DNA from: Pocillopora verrucosa
Lineage: Eukaryota; Cnidaria; Anthozoa; Scleractinia; Pocilloporidae
DNA length: 64,000 bases
Assembly: GCF_036669915.1 (NCBI RefSeq)
Contig: NC_089324.1
Span: 8,248,244 to 8,312,243 of the forward strand
Direction of reading: 5' to 3'
The notes under the pieces are model-generated. The model was not told the origin of the DNA. It ran no database searches and saw only the letters and a list, made by a program, of their open reading frames with translations. The translations under genes and the position numbers were made by a program. Of this stretch, positions 32,241 to 43,522 are shown in pieces. The number at the start of each line of letters is the position of its first letter. The first letter of the stretch is position 1.

Positions 32241-32540
32241 TGGAATAGCAGCTGCCTTAAAATTATATTTTGTAATAAAGAACAACATTGTTACATTGTT
32301 AGTCAAGCTTGAATTCATTAATAAAATAGGAATAAAATAGGACAGGTTATTACTCTACAAATCTAATTGCTGTTTAAAATATTGTAGGATATTTTGAAGA
32401 AAATAGAACTAAGATAGACTATTTGATACCTATTTTGCAATCCACCTCAAAAAATAGAGATAAAACAGTCTATTTTAAACCTATTTAGCAATTATTCAAC
32501 ATTTTCTTTGATAAAATAGGATTGTGATAGCCGATTTTTT
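32241..32540. repeat. AT-rich stretch with repeated AAAATAG motifs
   Basis: AAAATAG or its complement CTATTTT recurs about ten times between 32325 and 32530. No gene seen. Confidence 0.4.
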
Positions 32541-33476
32541 TCATATTTTCACTGGTCCGGGATCAAAATCGATCACTTGAATGTTACTTTGCTTTCTTTT
32601 TGTAGGGTAATCAGCACTAGAAAGTCTTTGGGGGTTTTTCTTTCTCTTTCTCCCTTTGTTCCAGGTGCACTCCTTGCTTGTACATGGGGTTGTTGTTTTT
32701 GGACCGTGTATTTTCACATTATCAACAATTGAAAGCAATACTGCCACAACGTGGCTGCAACATCCCAGTTCCGATGCTTTGCAAGGTACACAAGAAGCAG
32801 GAATAACTGCACCACTATGAAGGGATAAAATTATCGTTACATTATGGGGGAGATCGCTTTACATCGAGAGCCACACGTGAGCTCGAACAAAGTAATGGTT
32901 GTCACTCTTCATGTCGGTCATATCGTGCACAAATCCCAAGTTAACATATTTGCATCCCGGCGCTGAAAGGTTTGTCTGTCATATGCCCAAGACCATTATA
33001 GACATCATCATCTTTGTCTTTCTCCTGAGAAGGCAAGGCTGGGTGTGATTCTAGGGCATGGTGGTAAACATGTCCATAGTTGAACAAAAGCAGTATATCT
33101 GTGACGGGAACGGTTTCCATCCAGACTCTGGTATTACTGGTATATTAAGCTCGTTTTTCTTAATGTTACTTTAAACAGAAGCATTGTTTTCTTTTAAAAT
33201 TTTCAATTGAAGCCATTTGCCATTGTCAATGCTGGGATCTAGGACAGTATGATTGCCTGAACTCAGAGAATCGGGTACACGTGTCACAAGATCGTTTCTC
33301 TTTCCACCTTGTTTAATACCTCTGCACTTTAACCATCGTTTTAGCTGCTCCACAGTATAATTCTCTGCGTCACTTTCGCACTTTGATTCAGGTACACCGT
33401 CATTTTCTGTCAAAATAGCTACATTTTGAAGGCTAGATGTCGAAGAAACTAAAGAAACATTTGTATATGCCGCCAT
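32541..33476 (-). pseudogene. SAP-SWIM protein remnant (YqaJ-associated family)
   Basis: ATG at 33476; the first exon has a SAP domain (YTVEQLKRWLKCRGIKQGGK) that binds DNA. Further minus blocks follow: ETVPVTDILLLFNYGHVYHHALESH (33110-33030), a patch with GLGHMTDKPFSAG, and then 32850-32541 with ASCVPCKASELGCCSHV, a degenerate SWIM zinc finger, followed by IQVIDFDPGPV. From memory this order precedes a YqaJ nuclease in related cnidarian genes, as at 38449-40787. Here the nuclease part is absent and in-frame stops occur between blocks, so it is a remnant. Confidence 0.6.
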
Positions 33477-34742
33477 TCCACAACTTAGTCAGCTGTTTGT
33501 TTGTCTGAGTCTTGCTAGGGGGTCTAATTTTCATGATGTCACTCACGCACAGTGCTATTGCTGTCGCACTATTTAAATGGGGGGGAATCACTTAAATCCA
33601 AACAGTCACTAATGTCAACTCTGTTTTACAATTTCCTCTTGACTCTTTGGCCAGCTAACAACACTGTGCTGGCAGATTTGTGTAGTGTAACTCATAACAG
33701 ATTTAAGAGAGAGATTTGGAGCTAGAGTCAGCATTTCCATTTGAAACATTGTAAATACTTTGGCTTGACGCCATTGGAGATGATCTTTGCAATGACGTTG
33801 TGACTGAAAATGGACCAGTTCCAGTCCTGCTGTGAGTTTCCTTGTCTGGAAGGTCCTCTTGCCTCCTCTAAAAACACAGAGCTATCAAATAAATAATTCT
33901 TACAAATTAGTAAGTGAAAATTGTCTCTCAGGAACATATTGTTTGTGCATTCATAGGACATTTTTCCAGTTCTGTTTAACAAAATACGTTGAATTTGCAG
34001 CATGAGTGTATTCACTTGAAAATATCTTAAGCTTAAGTGTATCAGAAAAGAGACAAATGTTATTTCAGATGGCGCTAAAATGGCGGGAAAATAACATTGA
34101 AATGGTCAGGATTGACACAAATTACAAGAATTATGAGGAGGAGAAGTCTCACCTTTAAAACTTACTATTTCTCGAACGAAATTTCTTTGATGTCTTCCTG
34201 CTCAAAAAATAGTGTTGACCCTGTTACATCCTTTGCTGTTAACAAAAAAAAGGCATGAAATTACAAGATTGATAAATAAAAAATGATAAGCAGTAAGGCG
34301 ACATACTATTCAATACAATCCTAACCATCTAAGCATTGTGTTAGCGTTTTTGGTTACCCAACTTCTTAAAGTTTTTTCGCCAAATCCGATGGTGAAAGTG
34401 CTATCAATTCCTCTCTCCACAAGCCCACCATGTTTCGATGAAAACCTGCATGATCTTGAAATTGCAAAATTGGAGCATGCTGCTTGAATGAGAATGCATC
34501 AGTGTCACACCATAACTTTGATTTTTAGACTTGCTTTGAAAGCAACCTCATGTTCAAAGTTCCTTTTACAGCTTTACGTTCATATCAACCTGATATTGTT
34601 TGATATACTCGCAAGTCATTTCAAATATATTGTATACATATAAATATATAGCTGTATTATAGTAGAGCTAGTTTACAGCACAGATGCAATCTGAGGCCCA
34701 AATTTGGTGGTAGTGATTGAAATCGTCCAAATTTTTTTTGCC
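33477..34742. other. No gene seen
   Basis: AT-rich sequence with only short frames (for example 34015-33728 minus) lacking any family signal, up to the Harbinger target site. Confidence 0.5.
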
Positions 34743-34904
34743 TTAAGGCCTATTTACACGGTACAACTTTGTCGCATGCGACAAGCTTACGACAGGCCTA
34801 CGACATGACTTAAGACAATTTACACGCGCACGACATTTTCACCTACGACATGCCAAAATCGCGTGCAATTCCACTCCGGTGGACTGGGGATAGCAACAAA
34901 CAAA

Positions 34905-37870
34905 ATGGCCGAGAGCCGAAAAGTTTCGGCCGCGGTCATTGTTTCAATAATTTGCAAGAGAAGGAAGAAGAAGAGAAAGGTGAAGGAAGTGTGGGAGAGG
35001 GAATGGCTAAGAAGAAGAACGGAGCGAGGGGTTTTTAGGCAGTTGTTAGAGGAGTTAAGGCTGGAGGACGAGTGTAATTACAGGCGATACTTACGGATGG
35101 ACACGGAAACATTTCAGGTGAGGTTAAATGGTTTTCCTTACTTCGTAAACACGTACAGTGGGTGTTTTGGCGCTTTTTTGAACTGTGAAAGACACTTTCA
35201 GATTATGGTTTTCATGGATATTCGTAATTTTAGCGTTTAGTGTAATTTGTGTCGGGGTAAAATTTATTTGATCGTGATCGGTCGTGCGAAATATTTGGGC
35301 CCTGAAGTCAAGCAAGCAAGCAAGCCCTTCAAGTGCGAACTAGGGGTGGCGAATGGTAAATACGAGCCTTTGCGAGACGGCGAGACCAGCGTTTTTCTTT
35401 TCGAGACCGAGACTTTTTGAGGTCTTTGGATTGCAAGGCCGAGAATTAGACTCCAAAACGGCTTCGCAAAAAATTCGAGACTTTTAAGACTTTCAGAAAC
35501 GCTCAAAAAACAAGACTGCGAAACCCTTGAAATTTCACAAAAATTTTGCGAGACCTTTACATTTTTAGAGGCCATTCGCCACCCCTCGGACTCGTTTTAT
35601 AAGAGGTGCTAACAAAAAGTGATTTCTGTAGTAGTATTCCTCGGTCTGCATTTTACCCCTGCAGACTGCGTTTTTAATACACTGACCGAATTTTCAAGTT
35701 GGCGTTTGCAATAACAATATTGAAAAATGATTTTGACAAAATAGTTCAGCTGTTCAGTTACACAGTTAACATTGCATGGTTGCATTGCATTCTACAAACT
35801 TTACGAAGGGAGAAAGGAATTTGTGATCTAAGTTGAATATTATCTGGAGTTCATTTTCCCTTGATTGATTTAGTAAAAATCGTCAGGACCTTGTGTTGAT
35901 GGCATTCCTATTGCTTGTCCACCGTGAGAATGGTAGTGTTACGTACCACATTGTTTTTGGCGGGACAAAAATTCCACCCTGACAAAATTTTTGAAAAAAA
36001 TATCATAGTATTCAGTGAGAAACTGGACTGGGAGGAATACTCGCAGTATAGATGACGGGGGGTGGGGGGGGAGGTCGATGGAGCTTCATATTGCAAACCC
36101 AAAATAATACATGAACCCGAAATTTTACACTCAAAAAAATACAAGGCAAAATTTTTACAGTCAAACAGACTTTAAGACCAAAAAAATTGTGACAGGTCTC
36201 TTGATCCACAAAATACCACGGGTGTAAATTTTCAATCGCAAAAATATGTCAGACCCCCCCGCCATGTATACTGCAAGTACCCCCCCCGGTGACAACATGA
36301 GTGAGTCCATTGATAAGCTATTGAAATTGAATTGCAGTAACCATTTCTGTTGCTTGCCGGCTGGGCACAGCATGGTAATACTCATCCTCTATGAAAATCG
36401 ATCATCAGTATGCTAACATCAGTATGAATTAATATTAATCTTTTAATTAATATTGATTATAATTTAATTGTATCGATTTTCATAAGATTCAGTCTGAAAT
36501 GAAAGGCATTGATGCAAAGGTCTGGGCAATAAACCATATAAATTCTATATTTGGTATTGAGGTAGAATTTTACTATATAAAAATATTATGTCTTTTAGTT
36601 TGTCCAGGTTGAGTTAGCATTCAAAGGTTGCTGTTTTATTCTCCTGTCATATGTTACTTATAATTATGTCAGGGGGGAAAAACAGACTGTCACGTTTTAG
36701 CTTGGGGGTGTAAAATGTTGTCCAAGTGCTGATATTTTACTTAATTATGTTATGGCAAAATTGGTTGATCTTTTGCCAAATCTACCTTTAAATTTTTAGA
36801 ACCTTCTTGAAAAAGTGACACCATTAATTGAAAAGAAAGAGACCAACATGAGACAGCCAGTACCACCTGGAGAACGTCTGGCAGTGACCTTGAGGTTTTT
36901 GGCTACAGGAGAGAAATTTTCCAGTCTTCAGTACCAGTTCAGAATCAGTGTGCCATCCCTGTCAGTCATTATTCCAGAAGTGTGTCAAGCCATCTTTCAG
37001 GTCCTTAAGGACGATTACTTCAAATGCCCAAGTACTCCAGAGGAGTGGTTAACAATAGCACAGCTGTTTCATGACCGTTGGCAGTTGCCGCATTGCATTG
37101 GTGCTGCCGATGGAAAACATGTACGTATCCTCCATCCACGCAACTCTGGTTCTGAATTCTACAATTACAAGGGTTTCTTCAGTGTTGTGTTGCTTGCAGT
37201 TGTAGATGCAGATTACAAATTTATATTTGCTGATGTGGGCTGTCAAGGCAGAATAAGTGATGGTTGTGTACTCAGAAACAGCCTGTTTTGGAAAGCTCTA
37301 GTCAATGACTCTCTTGGCTTACCCCAGCCGAGATTGCTTCCTGAGTCAGCAGACAAATCTTTTGATGGCAGCTACACCCAAAATCCGTTGCCTTTTTATC
37401 TAGCTGGAGATGATGCTTTTCCACTAGAGAATAACATCATGAAGCCTTATTCGCAGAGAAATCTTTCAGACGAGAAAAGGATCTTCAACTACAGGCTTTC
37501 CAGAGCACGACGGATCAGTGAGAATGTTTTTGGCATTTTGACAAGCAGGTTCGGGGTATTTTCAACTGTTATATGTACAAAGCCAGAGAGTGCTGTCAAT
37601 ATTGTCCTCTGTGCAATAGCTCTGCACAACTTTTTAAGATCAAGAGTTCCAGAAAGGTACATCCCCACTGGGGCCCTAGACATGGAGAACTCCAATGGTG
37701 TGGTAAATGAAGGTTCCTGGAGGCATGACGTTGCTACAATCCCATTTGCAAATGTCCCAAATTCTCGAAAGGGAAGGCAACCAAGGAAGGCAGAGGAAAT
37801 GAGGGACCAGTTATGCAACTACCTCAATGGTCCAGGCCAAGTTCCATGGCAGTGGAATGTCTTAATTTAA
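34905..37870 (+). CDS. PIF/Harbinger (HARBI1-type) DDE transposase, intact, two exons
   Basis: Exon 1 is 34905-35117 (ATG, basic KRRKKKRKVKEVWEREWL), donor CAG|GTGAGG; exon 2 is 36800-37870 after TTTTTAG, both in phase 0, giving 427 residues. Exon 2 holds the DDE nuclease: CIGAADGKHVRI (first D), DVGCQGRISDGCVLRNS (second D), and NYRLSRARRISENVFGIL (E), plus the C-terminal IVLCAIALHNFLRS helix. All expected acids are present and there is no stop. It cuts the element at its ends together with the MADF partner on the other strand. The 1.7-kb intron contains a MITE (35342-35586). An in-frame upstream non-ATG extension to 34863 is unlikely to be used. Confidence 0.92.
35342..35586. mobile_element. 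MITE in the transposase intron
   Basis: 245 bp bounded by the 15-bp inverted repeat AGGGGTGGCGAATGG. Flanks cgaact (35336-35341) and cggact (35587-35592) look like a 6-bp duplication with one change. GCGAGAC-like motifs repeat inside. No coding capacity. Confidence 0.7.
35593..36799. other. Transposase intron, no gene
   Basis: Intronic. Contains G-rich (36056-36075) and C-rich (36256-36296) homopolymer-like tracts about 200 bp apart; nothing else recognised. Confidence 0.5.
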
Positions 37871-38448
37871 CTTTTAAAACAGTAAGCAAATTGCAAATTT
37901 TATGCAATTGTGACAGATGTACCAAAGTCTTCTTTTGAATCCGAGAGGTTTTTCTCCATATTTTGAAATAGAACAGTCAGTTGTATAAGGAAGATGTAAT
38001 ATTTTATTGCAATTGAAATTCCACACCACAGGGTATACCATTAGGTGTCTTTCTTAAGTTACAATTATGGTGCCAACTTTCAATTACATTGCGCTATTAT
38101 TTCCTGAGATATTGTTGATTTTGTGTTTTGACTTCATACTAGAACGACTGATGACGTCATCAGTTATCTAATTTGCATAATGCAAAAACTTTAATATCTC
38201 TGGAATGGAAGAAGATATTGCAAAAAGGAAAACACCATTCTTCTTCTCTCTTAAAGGCCTTTCAAATGAGGCAAATAATTTTTTACTTCATATGCACTTT
38301 AAGTGTAAAAATGACTAAAAAATGTGTTACAACTTATGATATGTTCATGCATGAACAATATTTACAAATAGGCCTTATTCGTATTCCCGGACGGCCTTGG
38401 GCGAGTGCACGATGTCGAGGCTCATGCGGGGGAATCTGTGATTTCAAT

Positions 38449-40787
38449 ATGGCTTTCGTAGGAGGGGCAGAGAGTGAAGTTCAAAAATGGAAAGTTCCTG
38501 AGTTGAAATCGTATTTACAGAGCCGTGGAATAACTGTTTCGCAAAAGAGAAAGGAGGAACTAGTAGAATTGGTGGAGAAGGCTCGCGATCTTTCACTGGA
38601 ACCGATAGACGATTGGGAGAAACCGGAGGATGTGATAGTCAACAAGTTGCAGACGAAAGAAGGTTCGCTCCCCTGTCCTAACACGTTACACTCTGACTGG
38701 ACTTCCGACTTTTCTGATTTTCCGAACTTCACATACGGTGATATGTACGCTTACTTAATCAATAAGGAGGGTTATGACCACGAGTCTCTCAAGGCATATA
38801 AGTCGTTCGAAGGCTACCGCCTGTTCTGGGATGGCCATGTGTTAAAATTGATGAAGAACAAGAACTTGTTCAATGGATACCACTACGTTAAATTTGGAGT
38901 AAAGCCAACGGAACGAGAGAAAACGCAAGTCGGACAGAAACCAACTTACGATGGATGGATAATAATTCAGTCAGATGGATCAGTTTACACAGCGCATTGC
39001 CCTTGTATAGGAGGGTGTGTATTCTGCTGCCTCGGCTAATATTTGGCCATCTTAAAAAATGAATTTGATTTATGTATGTGTTAAATGATAAATCCAGATT
39101 GATCTGTTCAACTGACACAATGTTGAAGTGTTAATGAAAATAATAATTTGCAGCTTTGCGAAATTTTGTACTTCGTTTCCAAATTGTTGAAGACATCTTT
39201 ATACTATGCCCAAGTGTATGTGATCTCTATGGCTTTCAGAATAATTTCCTTTTATCTAGTATTCAAAACTTTGACTCTGGTCATCACAATATATCTGTTG
39301 AAACTTTTCTTATCAATAAGGATTTAGAAATGCAAAGACTAGCAAAAACTAACGATAAAAACCGACGTTTCGGTGTCATCATGACGCCATTGTCAAGGAG
39401 AAATAAAAAATGAAGTTTGTGGCAAAGTGTAACATTAAATTAGCATAAATATGTTACGAGCTAATTAAACAAATACTTTTGCGCGAATTGAATCGCTTTG
39501 CACGTTCAGAGTGGGTTTTAAGTCTCTGATGAAAAGCATTTCGTTCACCAAACAATCGAACTTGTTACTACACTTTTTCAGAATGCTAAAACGTTTCAGT
39601 AGGTCTTTCGGGACTTCGCTGTGCTGTTCGTGGTAGTGTTTATATATTGAAGATGCCTTTCGTTTATGTCCATCCACGCGTGTGTGTAAGTGTCCGCGTG
39701 TATAGCCCACATAACCCGCATCACACAGGTCACATTGAAATTGATAAACGACGCGTTGTTGGTTGACAATCTGTGGCTTGATTTCTCGTACTTTAAGATC
39801 TTGGCTTACTTTGCGGCTAACAAATACTGGCTGGACAGTTGTCTGCACCTTCATGCTAAGATTCTTGAGATTCTTGAGAATTTTAGAAAGCTTGTTGCTG
39901 AAACTGTTCCTTCAGCTGTATTACTGCATCTGTTACCTGACCCAGACACATGTAATGGTCAACATCCTCAACTTGATTCAGAAAATGTAAATGACATAAG
40001 AGAGGAAAATTCAATTGTTACTACATTTACATTAGATTCTTTATCACCAATGAAACCTTTGCCACCCAGTCTGGATGAGATTAAAGAAAGGGGCAAGGCA
40101 ATAAAAAGAAAACTTCAGTTTACAGATGATGAAATTGATGCAGTGGAAAAAAAGACAAAACTGCAGAGTGATGCCATTGACTGGTTTCAGTACAGAACAG
40201 GAAGAATCACCGCTTCTCATTGTAAACGTATTGCAAGCTTGAAATTAACCACATCTCCAACTAAAGCTTTAAAGGAAGTTTTGAGTTACAACCAAGTGCC
40301 TTTAACAGCTGCCATGAAGGAGGGCTTGGCAAAGGAGGATGAAATTGAACAGGCACTAATAAAATACATGAAACAGAATGGACATTCTGATATAAAAGTC
40401 GAAAAGTGTGGATTTGTCATTAGCAAGACCCATGGACATATTGGTGCCTCTCCAGATAGAATAATATATGATCAGTCTGAGTCTAGCCCAGGTGTGGTTG
40501 AGATGAAATTTCTTCAGGTGAAGTCAGGGGAAACCCTTGAAGATATTTTACTGAAACAGCATATTTGTATAAAAAGAAGCAATGGTATAGCCCTTAATAG
40601 AAATCATAAATACTTTTATCAACTACATCAACAAATGTTTGCAACAACGTATCCCTGGGGCATATTTGTTGCTTGTGGCAGGGATGGTGGTATTTATGTT
40701 GAGAAAGTGTTGTTTGATCAAGAGTTTTGGTCTCCAGTGCTAGTTAAGCTGGATTCATTTTTGACTCGGTCATTTTACCAGAACTAG
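38449..40787 (+). CDS. SAP-SWIM-YqaJ nuclease gene, interrupted by a Penelope fragment
   Basis: Exon 1 from the ATG at 38449 has a SAP domain (KWKVPELKSYLQSRGITVSQ), then FTYGDMYAYLINKEGYDHES and the first half of a SWIM zinc finger (YTAHCPCIGG), ending near 39014 at a GT. The last exon (about 39855-40787) has the YqaJ/lambda-exonuclease-like domain: WFQYRTGRITASHCKRI, GHIGASPDRII (metal-binding D), GVVEMKF (E-x-K) and YFYQLHQQMFATTYPWGIFV. The second SWIM half (C-x-H) was not found, and 39341-39854 is an antisense Penelope-like piece, so the middle of the gene is probably destroyed. The nuclease domain itself is intact with its active-site residues. Proposed job: DNA end processing for its element. 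Confidence 0.8.
39341..39854 (-). mobile_element. Penelope-like element 3' fragment with GIY-YIG nuclease
   Basis: Minus frame 39854-39465 holds VYQFQCDLCDAGYVGYTRGH (the GIY-YIG-type core with its CxxC insert), HTRVDGHKRKASSIYKH, KFDCLVNEMLFIRDLKPTLN and the end SDSIRAKVFV. These are the endonuclease and C-terminus of Penelope-like retroelements. The RT part is missing (5' truncation). The 3' flank to about 39341 is the non-coding end, with a hammerhead-like motif at 39361-39396. It lies inside the YqaJ gene in antisense. Confidence 0.85.
39361..39396 (-). other. Hammerhead-ribozyme-like motif in the Penelope 3' end
   Basis: On minus, TGATGACACCGAAACGTC resembles the conserved core CUGAUGA...GAAAC of hammerhead ribozymes, which have been reported in Penelope-like elements. 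The base before UGAUGA is A where C is expected, and stem II would be extremely short. It is a candidate or decayed copy only. Confidence 0.3.
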
Positions 40788-41036
40788 CTTTTCCAAAGGT
40801 TAAATATGGTCAGAACCGTACAGTGTTATATAGTACAGATAAATAAATATACATATAATGTAGAAACTCAACTTCCAAATATGAACCTTTCGTGACATTG
40901 AGCCTATGTAAATGCATAACTATTCCATTTATACCTAGTATAGTAGCTACTGTAAGGGGTTACATGCTCATTGTTTTTTTTTAGTTCAATCAAAAATCAT
41001 ATGATTTATACAGACATAAGAAAATTATTTAGACAT

Positions 41037-43061
41037 TTACTTTGAAACAAGAGGCTTCATTAAGTTACACAGTGCTGCACATACAAACACAGTCTGATCA
41101 GCAACTGCAGCAAGGGTGATAGGTATCACACCACGTAAAATTCGGAAACACTTGAGCCGCTGGATTGCTCTTTCCACATGTATGCGAACTGCAGCTATTC
41201 TCCTGGTTTTTGTACATGCCTTTGTTGAAAGGGACTTCCCCTTTGCAAAGGGGGGAATGTTTAATGTGGCCTTTTTCTTTGTGACCATATCTCTAATATT
41301 GAATCCTCTATCAGCCATCACATCATCTAGAGGTTCCAGCTTGTCTATCAGTCCAGATTTCTGAGTTATATTTCGGTCAGAGACCCCACCAGACCAAAGT
41401 TTAGAGACAAATGTGAAGGCTCCAGTGGGTGAAATACCAACCAAGAGTTTGAAAGTGTTATGTGACTTGTAATCACTCCAAGTAATTTTCTGAGCTGAAG
41501 GTTGAGTGGACTTCTCTATAAAAAACTCTGTACAGTCAATAATTACACGGGTCCGAGGATACCTACTAAAGCTCTTAGGCATGTGCTTTTGAATTTGAAC
41601 CTTTGCAGGCCATATTATAAGAACTTCCTTAAATACATGATACAAAAGATTAATCCAAGTTGTAAAAATCTTGGAAACTGAACTTTGTGAAATTGCAAAA
41701 ATGTCTGCCAGGTGACTCTGTAACAGTCCAAGCCTGAGTCTTATAAGAACCATTAAAAATTCAGAAAATAATGGCATCTGCCTCTTTGGTCCCGGCTTGT
41801 TAACATGTTCATCTTCCTGTAATAAAAGTAAAAACGTGCAGTTGAGTTGCTGAAGCAAAATGTTTAGGCAATTATCACATAGTTGGAAATCATAATAACA
41901 TAATATATCATGTTATAGACCCTATGCATATATTATCATTTTGTTCATATTTAAAAAAGCCTCGCTAACGTCGTTTTTGAGACAAAATTTGTAAAGAATA
42001 TGTTATCCCGATCGAGGTTAGTGAGGCTATTTTGAATACGAACAAAAAAATTCAAAGGTACCCATTTTTGCATAGGGTCTATATTGCTATTTATACCAAA
42101 CATGAAACATTTTATGCCATAATGTTCATCAAAACAAATGAAAGGAAATATTAACAAGACTGCTGTGTAAACATTTTATGCCATAATGTTCATCAAAACA
42201 AATGAAAGGAAATATTAACAAGACTGCTGTGTAATAATATTAAGATACCTGATACGTTTCCCTCTGTCCCTTTTTCTTGTTGTCCCAATATTTCATTGCA
42301 TTTGCAAATGGTTTCAGAAAGGGAAACAACATCATAAGACAGGCATAGGAGGGCAATCCAGTGTAGAAACACACGGACTTGTTGCTTTTTAGGACGTCGT
42401 CTATAAACATTTCTCTCTTCAGTTCTGGTTTATTTTCCAGTTTAGCTTTGGCTGCTTCCATGCAGTCGATATCTTCACAGGTAAGGTCGGTTTGGATACA
42501 CTTGTCTGCAAGGGATCTTGGATCAGGTGTCTGTTCAGTTTTAATCTCACACTCTTCAGAAAAAATAAAATCCATGTCGCTCGAGCACGCAGTTTCCTGC
42601 AGTTGTGATGACAGGCCCAATGGTTCCGGGTTTTCCTTGTTTTTGTCAGTTTTACCTGCTTGTCTCCTTGGTGCAGTCTTGGTTTTGTTTTGTATGCAGC
42701 TCAAAGCTCCTCGTCTCCTTTCCTCTGGATCTGTTCGCTTCCGTCGGGTTTTGGGCTGCAAATGAGTCGGGAAACTGAAAATTGTTGGGACAGGATTAAG
42801 CTTTGAGGGTCCTAAACCACCTTCGAAGTGTGCTGAACAAATTCTTGTATGTCTTGTGACATTTAAACTGCTTAAACGACAAGCAGCTATCCACCTTTTT
42901 CTTCTCTCGTTTTCATTCATTCCGGGTGCGTAAGTCTTCTTTCGGTCGCCGATAGGAAAAGTGTGAAACGTTATTCCTTTGAGTTCTGGATATTTCAGAT
43001 GGTTTTTTTGTTTTTCAGTGCTGTTGGAGCAGCCATATGCACAGCAGTTATGTTTAACCAT
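41037..43061 (-). CDS. THAP-domain DDE transposase, two exons, intact
   Basis: Exon 1 is 43061-42249 and exon 2 41816-41037, joined by CAG|GTATCT..TTATTACAG in phase 0, about 530 residues. Residues 1-95 are a THAP zinc finger: CCAYGCSNS (first Cys pair), RWIAACRLSS, RICSAHF (C and H) and a PTIFSFP end. A basic, Ser-rich linker follows. Exon 2 starts EDEHVNKPGPKRQ and carries a helix-turn-helix (LADIFAISQSSVSKIFTTW) and the DDE_4-type nuclease: RVIIDCTEFFIEK (first D), DDVMADRGFNIRD (second D), VRIHVERAIQRLKCFRILRG (E). All acids are present and no stop is seen. Partner of the YqaJ gene, whose 3' end is 249 bp away. The intron holds a TA-flanked MITE and a 64-bp tandem duplication. Confidence 0.9.
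41916..42081. mobile_element. Tc1/mariner-type MITE in the THAP transposase intron
   Basis: 166 bp with inverted ends TAGACCCTATGCA and an inner inverted pair AAGCCTCGCTAAC / GTTAGTGAGGCT, flanked by TA on both sides (41914-41915, 42082-42083). No coding capacity. Confidence 0.75.
42107..42234. repeat. Perfect 64-bp tandem duplication
   Basis: 42107-42170 and 42171-42234 are identical (starting ACATTTTATGCCATAATG, ending GCTGTGTAA). Intronic; lack of any mismatch implies a very recent event. Confidence 0.9.
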
Positions 43062-43522
43062 GATTTTGCCGTCAAATACTGCGAACCAAAGTGACTTTCT
43101 CCGTATTTTTCCAGCTGTGTCAAAGGGTATTTTTAATTTTCCCCCGCATGAGCCTCGCTTTCGCGCGAAACAAAACACTCGTCCCAGACCAGTCCGGGAA
43201 TACGAATAAGGCCTATTTAACAAATAATTCAATACCTTTATATCTTTTCTCTCTGATCAAAATGCATTAACAAATATATATTTTCCTCTCGAGTATACTG
43301 AAAGTAATATAACAACAGTCTTAAGTTTATACAAGTACTGTTTTCATAAAGACTGTTCATAAAATGGGCATGAATGCGAAAGTTTTAAATTTCAACAAAA
43401 ATATATCATGGAAATTGTAAATTTTGTCCCAATAAATTATTTATTTTTAAACGCCGATTTCAGGGCAAAAATTGACTCACAACGAAGATAATATATTACT
43501 TGTCATTAAAGTCATCAAAAGC

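Larger units (their letters stand above)
38370..43214. mobile_element. THAP-DDE / YqaJ two-gene transposon (ISL2EU-like), nested in Harbinger
   Basis: Ends share an imperfect inverted repeat of about 70 bp beginning AGGCCTTATTCGTATTCCCG and ending in GAGGCTCATGCGGGGG. 'at' flanks both sides (38368-38369, 43215-43216). It carries a SAP-SWIM-YqaJ gene (+) and a THAP-DDE transposase (-), tail to tail. From memory, a THAP transposase plus a YqaJ nuclease with a 2-bp duplication is the description of ISL2EU elements; not verified here. It sits between the two genes of the Harbinger element. Confidence 0.88.

Noticed and set aside
36056-36296. G-quadruplex pair in the Harbinger transposase intron
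   Set aside because: The runs are G-rich and C-rich on the same strand but irregular; no function can be argued from sequence alone.
38173-38448. N-terminal extension of the SAP-SWIM gene upstream of 38449
   Set aside because: It crosses the terminal repeat of the element (38370), so it cannot be part of the element's gene; the ATG at 38449 fits the SAP start.
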